Source: an uncultured Chitinophagaceae bacterium (GTDB lineage: Bacteria > Bacteroidota > Bacteroidia > Chitinophagales > Chitinophagaceae). From it: DNA of 63,861 bases. This document shows positions 36,782-45,354 of this stretch, piece by piece. Numbering within the stretch: the first letter of the stretch is position 1; the number at the start of each line of letters is the position of its first letter. A program made the translations under genes and the position numbers. The stretch covers positions 1 through 63,861 of the forward strand of contig CAIQDX010000145.1 in the NCBI GenBank assembly GCA_903870685.1. Direction: 5' to 3'. The notes below the pieces were generated by a model. That model ran no database searches. It saw only the letters and a list, made by a program, of their open reading frames with translations, and was not told where the DNA came from.

Positions 36782-37537
36782 ATGAAATTACTTGCCGGAA
36801 AAGTATCAATAGTTACAGGGGCTGCCCGTGGAATCGGTGCTGCGATTGCTTTAAAATTAGCAGAACAAGGTTCTGACATTGCTTTTACTTATGTTAGTGA
36901 TAGCAGCGCCGAAAAAGCTGCAACATTAGAAGCGCAATTAATTGCATTGGGCGTTAAAGCAAAAGCATATAAAAGCAATGCAGGCGATTTTACGCAATGC
37001 GAAACTTTTGTAAATGATGTGCTGAAAGAATTTGGAAAGATTGATGTTTGTGTAAATAATGCAGGAATATCGAAAGATAATTTATTGTTGCGCATGACTG
37101 CAGAACAATGGGATGAAGTAATGGATATTAATTTAAAAAGTGTTTTCAACATGACGAAACAAGTTATTCGTCCAATGATGAAAGCAAAAAGTGGAAGCAT
37201 AATTAATATGAGTTCAATTATTGGTATTCGCGGAAATGCAGGCCAGAGTAGCTATGCAGCAAGCAAAGCCGGTATTATTGGTTTTTCAAAATCTGTTGCA
37301 CATGAATTAGGAAGTCGTAATATTCGTTGTAACGCAATTGCTCCCGGATTTATTGAAACTGATATGACTCATTATTTAAAAGAAGGCGCCGCATCTGAAG
37401 AGTTTCTTAAAAAAATTCCTTTAGGTCGTTTTGGTAAAGCTGAAGAAGTTGCCAACACAACTTTATTTTTAGCAAGCGATATGAGTAGTTATATTACCGG
37501 ACAAGTAATTAGTGTTTGCGGTGGTTTAAATATTTAA
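36782..37537 (+). CDS. fabG: 3-oxoacyl-ACP reductase-type short-chain dehydrogenase
   Basis: A 251-residue classical SDR with NADP-binding TGAARGIGAA at residues 12-21, the NNAGIS block, the catalytic triad Ser in NMSSIIGIRG and Tyr/Lys in SSYAASKAG, and the C-terminal YITGQVISVCGG typical of FabG. It reduces 3-oxoacyl-ACP in fatty acid elongation. No other fab gene is near, so another FabG-like oxidoreductase role is possible. The carbonic anhydrase gene follows 12 bp later and is likely co-transcribed. Confidence 0.85.
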   Translation: MKLLAGKVSIVTGAARGIGAAIALKLAEQGSDIAFTYVSDSSAEKAATLEAQLIALGVKAKAYKSNAGDFTQCETFVNDVLKEFGKIDVCVNNAGISKDNLLLRMTAEQWDEVMDINLKSVFNMTKQVIRPMMKAKSGSIINMSSIIGIRGNAGQSSYAASKAGIIGFSKSVAHELGSRNIRCNAIAPGFIETDMTHYLKEGAASEEFLKKIPLGRFGKAEEVANTTLFLASDMSSYITGQVISVCGGLNI

Positions 37538-37549
37538 AATATTTTTTTC

Positions 37550-38182
37550 ATGAAACCATTCGAGAAACTTTTATTCGATAATAAAGAATGGGCTGCAAAA
37601 CAAGTTGCATCCGATCCTGATTATTTTAAAAGATTAGTAGAAATACAATCTCCTGAAGTTTTGTGGATCGGTTGCAGTGATAGTCGTGTGCCTGCTGATA
37701 AAATTACAGATACTCAACCCGGTGAAATTTTTGTGCATCGCAATGTTGCCAATTTGGTAGTGCACACTGATTTAAATTTATTAAGTGTTCTTCAATTTGC
37801 TGTTGAAGTTCTGCATGTAAAACATATTATTGTTTGCGGACATTATGGCTGTGGTGGTGTTAAAGCTGCACTCACCAATCATAGTTTAGGATTAATAGAT
37901 AAATGGTTGTGGAATATTAAAAATGTGCATCGCATGTATCGCGACGAGATCGATAGTATTGAAGATGAAGAACAAAAATTAAATAAGCTGATTGAAATAA
38001 ATGTAAAAGAACAAGTGATGAATTTAGCCAAAACATCTATTGTTCAAAAATCCTGGAAAGCCAATTCCAGTCCGGATTTGCACGGTTGGGTGTATGATTT
38101 GAATGATGGGATCATACGAACAATTTTCGATTTACCATCAGGCACACATATCGATCCTATCTATGAATACGATAATTTGTAA
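37550..38182 (+). CDS. can: Beta-class carbonic anhydrase
   Basis: A 210-residue beta-carbonic anhydrase. Zinc ligands are C42 and D44/R46 dyad in GCSDSRVPAD, then H98 and C101 in CGHYGCGG. The order and length match the E. coli Can type. It converts CO2 to bicarbonate in the cytoplasm, which serves carboxylations in fatty acid and carbamoyl phosphate synthesis. It follows fabG by 12 bp, so an operon with fatty acid synthesis is sensible. It converges on the transketolase gene with a 4-bp gap. Confidence 0.95.
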   Translation: MKPFEKLLFDNKEWAAKQVASDPDYFKRLVEIQSPEVLWIGCSDSRVPADKITDTQPGEIFVHRNVANLVVHTDLNLLSVLQFAVEVLHVKHIIVCGHYGCGGVKAALTNHSLGLIDKWLWNIKNVHRMYRDEIDSIEDEEQKLNKLIEINVKEQVMNLAKTSIVQKSWKANSSPDLHGWVYDLNDGIIRTIFDLPSGTHIDPIYEYDNL

Positions 38183-38186
38183 AAAA

Positions 38187-39149
38187 TTATTTTCTCTTCA
38201 TTACCTTCTCAACTGCATCAACAATAAATGGACTATCTAATCCATATTTAGTTAACAATTGTGTAGGTGTTCCGCTTTCGCCAAATACATCTTTAGTGCC
38301 AATATATTCAATCGGAATTGGAAAATGTTTTGCCGCAACTTGTGCAATGCTGTCACCTAATCCACCAATAATATTATGCTCTTCTACCGTAACAGCGCAT
38401 TTTGTTTTGGTGATTGATTTTATTATTGCATCAACATCCAAAGGTTTAATGGTATGAATATTTATTAGCTCAACACTTAATCCTTTTTCTTCTAAAATTC
38501 TTCCTGCTTCAATCGCTTTCCAAGCCATATGACCGCAAGCAAAAATAGATACATCAGTTCCTTCGCTTAATTGTTGCGCTTTACCAATTACAAAATCACT
38601 TCCGTCTTCTTTAGTAAAGTTTGGCCATTTTGGTCGGCCGAAACGCAGATATACCGGACCTTTATAAGATGCAATTGCTTTTGTTGCTGCTTTAGTTTGA
38701 TTAAAATCGCATGGCACAATCACTGTCATGCCCGGTAACATTTTCATCAAACCAATATCTTCTAATATTTGATGTGTTGCACCATCTTCTCCTAAAGTTA
38801 ATCCTGCATGCGATGCACAAATTTTTACATTCTTATCGCTGTAAGCAACACTCTGGCGAATTTGATCATACACACGTCCTGTACTAAAATTTGCAAATGT
38901 TGTTGTGTATGGAATTTTACCGCCGATAGTTAATCCGGCAGCAATACCAATCATGTTGGCTTCAGCAATACCGCACTGAACAAAACGATTTGGGAAATCT
39001 TTTATGAACGGGCCTAATTTTAAAGACCCTGCAAGATCAGCAGTTAACACTACCACATTTTCATTTTCTATTCCAATTTCATGGATGCCTTCACCGAAAC
39101 CGCCACGTGTTTCTTTTTCGTTTAGTACCTGAATGTCTTTCAGTTTCAT
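38187..39149 (-). CDS. Transketolase, C-terminal subunit of a split enzyme
   Basis: A 320-residue protein that matches the pyrimidine-binding (middle) and C-terminal domains of transketolase. Visible features are AEANMIGIAAGL (with the cofactor-activating Glu), TTTFANFSTGRVYDQIRQ, HAGLTLGEDGATHQ and VEEHNIIGGLGDS. It lacks the N-terminal thiamine-phosphate domain (GDG...N) entirely. In many Bacteroidota and Archaea transketolase is encoded as two subunits, usually adjacent; here no N-terminal subunit gene flanks it. ATG 39149 (MKLKDIQVLNEKETRGG) was preferred to a frame starting at 39233, which adds an unlikely hydrophobic tail. Confidence 0.9.
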   Translation of the reverse strand: MKLKDIQVLNEKETRGGFGEGIHEIGIENENVVVLTADLAGSLKLGPFIKDFPNRFVQCGIAEANMIGIAAGLTIGGKIPYTTTFANFSTGRVYDQIRQSVAYSDKNVKICASHAGLTLGEDGATHQILEDIGLMKMLPGMTVIVPCDFNQTKAATKAIASYKGPVYLRFGRPKWPNFTKEDGSDFVIGKAQQLSEGTDVSIFACGHMAWKAIEAGRILEEKGLSVELINIHTIKPLDVDAIIKSITKTKCAVTVEEHNIIGGLGDSIAQVAAKHFPIPIEYIGTKDVFGESGTPTQLLTKYGLDSPFIVDAVEKVMKRK

Positions 39150-39255
39150 GTTGAATGATTGATAATAAAAAGTGCTGCAAAGTAAAGGAAATCGAACGAG
39201 TATTTTAGTTTGAATTATTATTACACTTCGCAAGATTTTTATGTAGCAAGCATTT

Positions 39256-39387
39256 GTATTTCATGGCATCGCCTGTTGCCACGCTCGTTTCAGGGTTCTG
39301 TTTTCATGGCAACATTTTTTATTTATGGTTAGTTCAACAAAGAACAAAACGTACAAGAGTGCGACGCCTGTAATGTTGCCATGAAAA
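39256..39387. repeat. Inverted pair of the dispersed intergenic repeat, locus E
   Basis: E1 (39256-39300, minus) carries the GGCAACAGGCGATGCCATGA version; E2 (39340-39387, plus) has AAAGAACAAAACGTACAAGA, then GTGCGACGCC and GTAATGTTGCCATGAAAA. TTTTCATGGCAACATT (39301-39316) and AATGTTGCCATGAAAA (39372-39387) form a perfect 16-bp inverted repeat enclosing 55 nt. It fills the space between the transketolase gene and the polysaccharide enzyme gene. Confidence 0.88.
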
Positions 39388-39409
39388 ACTACAGTCGGTA
39401 ACAAAAAAA

Positions 39410-42400
39410 TTATATTGGAACCACTTCAATGTCTTTTACATTTCCTGTTCTTTTTAAAACGCCCCAAGATTGTAATTCGCCTTTGATTGCTCTGCGATAA
39501 GCACGGAAAAGAACGATCATCATTAACCATCTGTAAATTAATCGTTGTGGTATAAGCCAAAATAATTTCCATGGTTTTTCTTTTTCGAATGCGAAAGCAA
39601 TACCTGCAATTAATGTATCAATTAATAAAAAGGCAAGATAATATTTTCCAATTTTTGCTCTGTTATCGCTAAACAAACCAACGAACATAAAAAAGTCACC
39701 CACTGGGCTTAACAACGGAATGATGTATTTGAACATAAGAATATCGGGTAATGCAATCCAGCCCAAAGCTTTATACTTGTTCACGAACAATGCATCTTTA
39801 TGTTTCCAGAAAGTTTGCATCACACCAAATGTCCAGCGGAAACGTTGTTTGAAGAATTGTTTCAATGTTTCAGGAGCTTCGGTATAAGCTTTTGCTTTTG
39901 GTTCGTTTGCAATAACATAACCGGCTCTTAAAATTCTGATAGTAATATCACAATCTTCGGCAAGTGTATCGGTAGTAAATCCACCGGCTTTTATTATTGC
40001 TTCTTTTTTAAATGCACCAATGGCACCAGGAATAACTGTTATAGCATTTGGATATGCAAAACCTTTTCTATCAAAATTCTGACTGGTTGTATATTCAATA
40101 CTTTGCCATCTCGTTAACATGTTTACCAAGTTGCCCACTTTAACCGAACCGGCAACGGCACCAACTTTTTCATCAGCAAAGTTTTTCATTAATTCACTTA
40201 CAGCATCAGGCAACAATTTTGTATCGGCATCAATACAAACAACATAATCTGCTGAAGTTTTCTCAATACCATAGTTTAATGCAGAAGCCTTTCCGCCATT
40301 AGGTTTCGTGAATATTTTTAATTTGGGATTATTTTCAAAAGCAGCTTTTACTATTTCGAAAGTTTTATCGGTGCTTCCATCATCAACAAAAATAATATCG
40401 AAAAAGGGATAATCGCAACGCAACAAATTTTCTAAAGAACTTACTGCATTTATTTCTTCATTGTATGCAGGAACAATAATGGAAACATGCGGTGGATTTT
40501 CTAAATGTATCGTTGCATTTAATTTTTCTTTTCTTTTTTGTTTAAAAGCAAAGAAGCCAAGTACCAATAATCTTACGCCACCTAAAATAAGAAACACTAT
40601 AAAAAGTGCATATAAAAAATGGCCAAGTAAATAACCCGATTCTGCAACTAAAAAATTAAAACGTAGTAAATTATATCCCATTCCTCCTGCTACTTCGGGC
40701 ATCATCTCTTCTTGTTTTTTATTCAACAATGTAGAGACCGTTACAAATTGATATCCTTTATTTTGAAAATAACGAATGATCTTCCCGGTAGCTTCAACAG
40801 TTGCACTTCTGTTACCACCAGCATCATGTAATAAAATAATATTGGCACTATCGCCATTACTTAAATGAAAATTATAAATGTTTACAACACGATTAAAAAT
40901 TGTGTCCGCATTAAAATTTGGAATCTCACCTTGTTGCCAATCTTCAGGATCAATACTTTCTCCAATAGTGATATAATTTCTTGTTCGGCTTAATGCAACC
41001 GGAACCATTTCCTCAGCTTTTTCAGGATCACTATCGGCATTATATGGTGCACGAAACATGATAGTACTTCTGCCAATCAAACATTCGATCAATAAACGTG
41101 TGGCATCAATCTCAAGCAGGGCACGACTTTTACTTACTTCAGCCATATTTGGGTGAGTGAAAGTATGGTTGCCGATTTCATGTCCTTCTTTAAAAATTCT
41201 TTTTATTAATGGAATATTATTTTCGGCTTCAATTCCCACCACAAAAAACGCTGCGGGCACATGATAAAAAGCAAGTGTATCTAAAATTTGTTTTGTGTAA
41301 ACCGGATCGGGGCCATCATCATAAGTGAGTACTAATTTTTTATCTGTTCGTTTGCCAAATCTTTTTACAACATAAGTAGAAGGAAGTGTATCGTATGTTT
41401 CTTCACTTATCAGCATTTCATCTCTATTCACTTCCGGAGTAATGTGACCGTCTTTTGGTGTAGAAAGTAAATCGAGAACTTCACCTTCGCCAATAAAATC
41501 AGGCGTGCTTATACTTGTAACAGAACTGAAATCGTTGAAGTCGAATTTTTGTAATGCATCTTTCGTCATCTGCAAATTATAAAAATCCCAAAGACGATTA
41601 TCCTCACTACCTAATCTCCATATAGCTGTTCCTGCTAATCCATATTCAGTTGCATAACGAATGCTGTTAAAGTTTGTGGCAGCATCTGTAAAATGAACTT
41701 CATGAAGAGAATCTTTACCATCATAATATTTATAATCAAGATTGTAAGTGTTATTATCGAAATCAATTAATGCACTGCTTTCTCTTGCTGTAGTCAATGC
41801 TTCCTGATAAGATATTGGAATAGTAATTCCTTTAATCTGCCAATCATACCCATAAGCTGCAAGGTTTAAAACAATTTTTGAAGGTGAAACTTTTTTGGCT
41901 AATTTATCTACTGCTGCTTCGATCCATTTTTGACTACAGACTGGACCTGGTTTTGTGCTTTCTGAATGCTGATCATACGCCATCAAAAAAAGATAGTCGT
42001 TATACTTAGCGAGTTCTCTATAATCATAATCATCATTAAATGGCGAAACATTTTGTGTTACTAAAAATCCTTTTGCATGTAAAACAGAATAAAGGTTTTT
42101 TTCGAAATGAGTAAGTACTTCATTATTCTTTTCATCTAACTCTTCAAAATCAACATTAATACCGGCAAAATTATAAATGGTTAAAAGTCTGGCTACATCA
42201 TCAATTAATTTTTTTGTTTTAGCAGGATTATTTAAAATACGATGTAATGCAGCTCCATTAAATTTCGCGCCAAAGCTATTAGAAAGCATGGGCATTACTT
42301 TAACGCCGGATGCTTTTATTAAATCGAAAGCTCGTTGATCAATATTTGTAAAAAGTGTATCGGCTTTTGGATCAATAAAAAACCATTCGGGTAAAATAAG

Positions 42401-42817
42401 ATTAACCTTTGAAATATTTTTTCGGAGTGAAAAGAAAGATTGATTATCCCATGCCACATAAAACGCAGCTCGAATTCCCAGGGAATCACTAAAGTCATTA
42501 GAAGTAGAGAGATCAAGTATTGTATTATTTTGTCCAACACCCTTTCCTTTTGCCCATTTACTTTCAATGATTTTTCTAAACCCGCGGTATTGTTTACCCA
42601 TTTCACTTTCGCGATATGATGGAACAGAATCGGTTAAAACTTTTTTAATTGCTTTGCCTTCCAGTGGAATTTCCGGATTCTTCATACTGGCATAAGCAAT
42701 GTATATAATTAGTATTGCCAGAAGCAATAATACCCCAAAAACTCTGGCGGTCCATTTTACCCTTTGCCAGCGGGTTGCATTATTTGTTTGAAATATTTGT
42801 GCAGAGTCAGTATTCAT
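39410..42817 (-). CDS. Three-domain polysaccharide enzyme: GH18-like hydrolase, CE4 deacetylase, GT2 synthase
   Basis: A 1135-residue membrane protein. After an N-terminal anchor (VFGVLLLLAILIIYIAYA), residues about 75-430 form a GH18-type domain with INVDFEELDE (near 222) as the catalytic region. Residues about 485-690 are a NodB-type deacetylase with TYDDGPD (near 497) and NHTFTHPN (near 549). From about 720 two membrane segments and a GT2 processive synthase domain follow: SIIVPAYNEE (near 777), DADTKL (near 862), QRFRW (near 993), then about four membrane segments. This unites on one chain the activities shared by PgaB (deacetylase, hydrolase) and PgaC (synthase) in poly-N-acetylglucosamine production. 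ATG 42817 was chosen; a TTG at 42835 is an alternative. Such fusions occur in Bacteroidota; the polymer is unknown. Confidence 0.9.
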   Translation of the reverse strand: MNTDSAQIFQTNNATRWQRVKWTARVFGVLLLLAILIIYIAYASMKNPEIPLEGKAIKKVLTDSVPSYRESEMGKQYRGFRKIIESKWAKGKGVGQNNTILDLSTSNDFSDSLGIRAAFYVAWDNQSFFSLRKNISKVNLILPEWFFIDPKADTLFTNIDQRAFDLIKASGVKVMPMLSNSFGAKFNGAALHRILNNPAKTKKLIDDVARLLTIYNFAGINVDFEELDEKNNEVLTHFEKNLYSVLHAKGFLVTQNVSPFNDDYDYRELAKYNDYLFLMAYDQHSESTKPGPVCSQKWIEAAVDKLAKKVSPSKIVLNLAAYGYDWQIKGITIPISYQEALTTARESSALIDFDNNTYNLDYKYYDGKDSLHEVHFTDAATNFNSIRYATEYGLAGTAIWRLGSEDNRLWDFYNLQMTKDALQKFDFNDFSSVTSISTPDFIGEGEVLDLLSTPKDGHITPEVNRDEMLISEETYDTLPSTYVVKRFGKRTDKKLVLTYDDGPDPVYTKQILDTLAFYHVPAAFFVVGIEAENNIPLIKRIFKEGHEIGNHTFTHPNMAEVSKSRALLEIDATRLLIECLIGRSTIMFRAPYNADSDPEKAEEMVPVALSRTRNYITIGESIDPEDWQQGEIPNFNADTIFNRVVNIYNFHLSNGDSANIILLHDAGGNRSATVEATGKIIRYFQNKGYQFVTVSTLLNKKQEEMMPEVAGGMGYNLLRFNFLVAESGYLLGHFLYALFIVFLILGGVRLLVLGFFAFKQKRKEKLNATIHLENPPHVSIIVPAYNEEINAVSSLENLLRCDYPFFDIIFVDDGSTDKTFEIVKAAFENNPKLKIFTKPNGGKASALNYGIEKTSADYVVCIDADTKLLPDAVSELMKNFADEKVGAVAGSVKVGNLVNMLTRWQSIEYTTSQNFDRKGFAYPNAITVIPGAIGAFKKEAIIKAGGFTTDTLAEDCDITIRILRAGYVIANEPKAKAYTEAPETLKQFFKQRFRWTFGVMQTFWKHKDALFVNKYKALGWIALPDILMFKYIIPLLSPVGDFFMFVGLFSDNRAKIGKYYLAFLLIDTLIAGIAFAFEKEKPWKLFWLIPQRLIYRWLMMIVLFRAYRRAIKGELQSWGVLKRTGNVKDIEVVPI

Positions 42818-42921
42818 ACTATAAAATATTTGCAATATCTATGCACATATTTTTATGCAAAGTAAATAATGCCATTTACAAAAACTTGTAAAAAATAATT
42901 TTAACGATTAGTTCAAATGTG

Positions 42922-45354
42922 ATGTCAAACATAAAACAGTTTTTACAACAATACTTTCGAATCGCCATTTCATTTCTTATTACACTGTTGTTGGTAAGGG
43001 TGTATGAATATTTTACTGTTGGTATTAAATCGTTTACAAGTCATTCTTATTCCTTTGAATTTGCAGGATTGTTTTATGATGTTTGGACATGGTTGATCTA
43101 TTGTTTTATTTTTCTTTTTCTTTTTTTACCAATTTGTTTTATCAATATTCGTTTTGCAAAAACAATATTTCATGCTGTTAATATTATTCTTTTAATTCTC
43201 TACATTTCGTTGATAGTTGTTTTTTCAGAACGCAACATTCCATTTGATCATGAATTTTTTACCAGAAGTATTAAAGATTCTTTTCTTACTTCAAAGCAAA
43301 TGATGACAAGCGGATTTCTTTTTTATCTGCCATATATAGTTTACACGATTTTATATTTTTTATTTTACAATCGCATCATTAAAAAAATAAATTTTCATCA
43401 AAACTTCTTGACAGGTTTGGTTTTTATCTCTTTGCTTTCATCAGGATTTGTAAAATATGCATCGCCTTCTGAAAATTGGTTCAAACAAAATTCGTCTTAT
43501 TATCTGGTATGTAATAAGTTAAATTATTGGTTGATGGATAGCTACCAATATTTTGATGCGCAACATAAAAGCAAGAATAATATTTTAACTCCAGAACAGT
43601 TAAACACTGAAATTGAGTTCTATCAAAAAAATCAACCTTTTAAATTTATTAATAACGAATATCCGCTTTTGCATTTGGATGAAAGCAAAGATGTGTTAGG
43701 CGATTTTTTTAATTTCAACAAAACAACACCAAACATTGTATTACTCGTTATTGAAGGCTTATCAAAAGATTTTAGTGGCGCAAATGCTTATGCAGGAAGC
43801 TTTACACCATTTCTGGATTCTTTATCGAATTACAGTTTGTACTGGGATAATTTTTTAAGCACCGCCCCCGGCACATTTGCAGCTCATCCTGCTATTGAAG
43901 GTTCGTTACCATATGGCAGTAAAGGTTTTTCGTTGATGAATGTTTTGCCCGAACATTTATCATTAATAAAAATTCTTCGTCAAAATGGATACTGGACCAA
44001 TTTCATGATTGGCTTTAATCCGGATTTTGATAATATGGGTGGCTTCATTCGGTTGCAAGGAACCGATTTTATTTTATCGCGTTATCCTGCAAAATATAAA
44101 GAGATGGGAATTGGCCCCGAAGGTTGGTCGATGGGTTATCCTGACGATGCTTTATTCAGTAGAAGTATAGAAGTAATGGATTCTTTACATAAAGCTCCTT
44201 ATTTCAATATTTATCATACCGGCACAACGCATATGCCATATTTGTTTGCACAAAAACCTTTGTATGAAAAATTGTTTCAGAAGAAAATGAAATCAATGAA
44301 TGATGCATCGGGTATGAAAAAAACATTAAACAATTGCAAAGATGTTTTAGAAACTTATATGTTTTCGGATGATTGCATGAGAAAATTTTTCGCGGATTAT
44401 TCTAAAAGCAAAGATTTTAAGAATACGATTTTTATTATCACTGGTGATCATCATATCGGATCGTTCCCTGCTACCGGCGATATCGATTCATATCATGTTC
44501 CATTAATTATTTATTCGCCAATGTTAAAAGCGGCAAAGAAATTTCACTCAGTTAATTCGCATAATAATTTAGCACCCACCATCACGTCACTTTTATTTCA
44601 CCATTTTTATTTTACTTATCAACCAAAAGATGTGCATTGGATGGGCGATGTACTTGATACCTGTACATCATTCAGAAATATACACAGCATGCCTTTCATG
44701 TCGTGGAGCAGAGCAATTGAAGATTATATTTATAAAGAATATTTTGTTTCAGGAGATCAATTATATAAACTTACTCCCGATCTTTTACAAGAGCCATACA
44801 AAAACGATTCTCTTAAAAATTTTATTATTAAGCTGAGAGAAAATTTTAAGATCCTCAACACTTATGTTTGCGATAGTAATAAACTATTTCCTGTACAAGA
44901 AATGGTTGCTAATGATGACCGCCAATTGTTGTTAGATTACTGCGATACTTTATCGAAAACAATTTTTGCAAATACTTCGGATACAAGTTTGATGAATGAT
45001 TTTAAGATTCCGCAAGTATATAAATTTTTGTATGTTGAGATATCGGCCGATGTTAATTTGCCTTCTCGCAATGTTGATTTTCATCCTTCGATGCGATTGG
45101 CATTGATTGACAGAACACCGACTAAAAATAATTATTTATACTGGGCAATGAGAGAGGTTGCAGCTATTTCTAAATACGAATTTGTTCCGCAGCAATGGAA
45201 TGCTATTTCAACAAAAGATATGTTTACGTTGGATGATTACAAGAAAAATAAAGGACTTGTTTTTAATCTTGGTATATGGACAGATTCTATTCCAATTAAT
45301 TTTAAAATGAAAGATTTAAAAGTGAAAATTTATGGAGTGAAAGCAAAAAATTAA
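42922..45354 (+). CDS. LtaS-like sulfatase-fold membrane protein (phosphoglycerol transferase-like)
   Basis: An 810-residue protein with five N-terminal membrane segments (to about residue 185) and an extracytoplasmic alkaline phosphatase/sulfatase domain from about 270 to 580. Active-site blocks are PNIVLLVIEGLSKD (metal Glu), APGTFAAHPAIEGSLP (probable nucleophile Thr), IITGDHHIG (metal Asp/His) and YHVPLIIYSP (metal His). The layout is that of lipoteichoic acid synthase-like proteins, which in Gram-negative bacteria transfer phosphoglycerol or phosphoethanolamine to glycans or lipids. A C-terminal region of about 200 residues is unassigned. ATG 42922 was used; GTG 42919 is directly before it. 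It is divergent from the polysaccharide enzyme, 104 bp away, and may modify the same product. Confidence 0.8.
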   Translation: MSNIKQFLQQYFRIAISFLITLLLVRVYEYFTVGIKSFTSHSYSFEFAGLFYDVWTWLIYCFIFLFLFLPICFINIRFAKTIFHAVNIILLILYISLIVVFSERNIPFDHEFFTRSIKDSFLTSKQMMTSGFLFYLPYIVYTILYFLFYNRIIKKINFHQNFLTGLVFISLLSSGFVKYASPSENWFKQNSSYYLVCNKLNYWLMDSYQYFDAQHKSKNNILTPEQLNTEIEFYQKNQPFKFINNEYPLLHLDESKDVLGDFFNFNKTTPNIVLLVIEGLSKDFSGANAYAGSFTPFLDSLSNYSLYWDNFLSTAPGTFAAHPAIEGSLPYGSKGFSLMNVLPEHLSLIKILRQNGYWTNFMIGFNPDFDNMGGFIRLQGTDFILSRYPAKYKEMGIGPEGWSMGYPDDALFSRSIEVMDSLHKAPYFNIYHTGTTHMPYLFAQKPLYEKLFQKKMKSMNDASGMKKTLNNCKDVLETYMFSDDCMRKFFADYSKSKDFKNTIFIITGDHHIGSFPATGDIDSYHVPLIIYSPMLKAAKKFHSVNSHNNLAPTITSLLFHHFYFTYQPKDVHWMGDVLDTCTSFRNIHSMPFMSWSRAIEDYIYKEYFVSGDQLYKLTPDLLQEPYKNDSLKNFIIKLRENFKILNTYVCDSNKLFPVQEMVANDDRQLLLDYCDTLSKTIFANTSDTSLMNDFKIPQVYKFLYVEISADVNLPSRNVDFHPSMRLALIDRTPTKNNYLYWAMREVAAISKYEFVPQQWNAISTKDMFTLDDYKKNKGLVFNLGIWTDSIPINFKMKDLKVKIYGVKAKN

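Noticed and set aside
39150-39233. Extra 28 residues at the start of the transketolase subunit
   Set aside because: The segment is hydrophobic and irregular and the family begins at MKLKDIQVLNEKETRGG; ATG 39149 is preferred.
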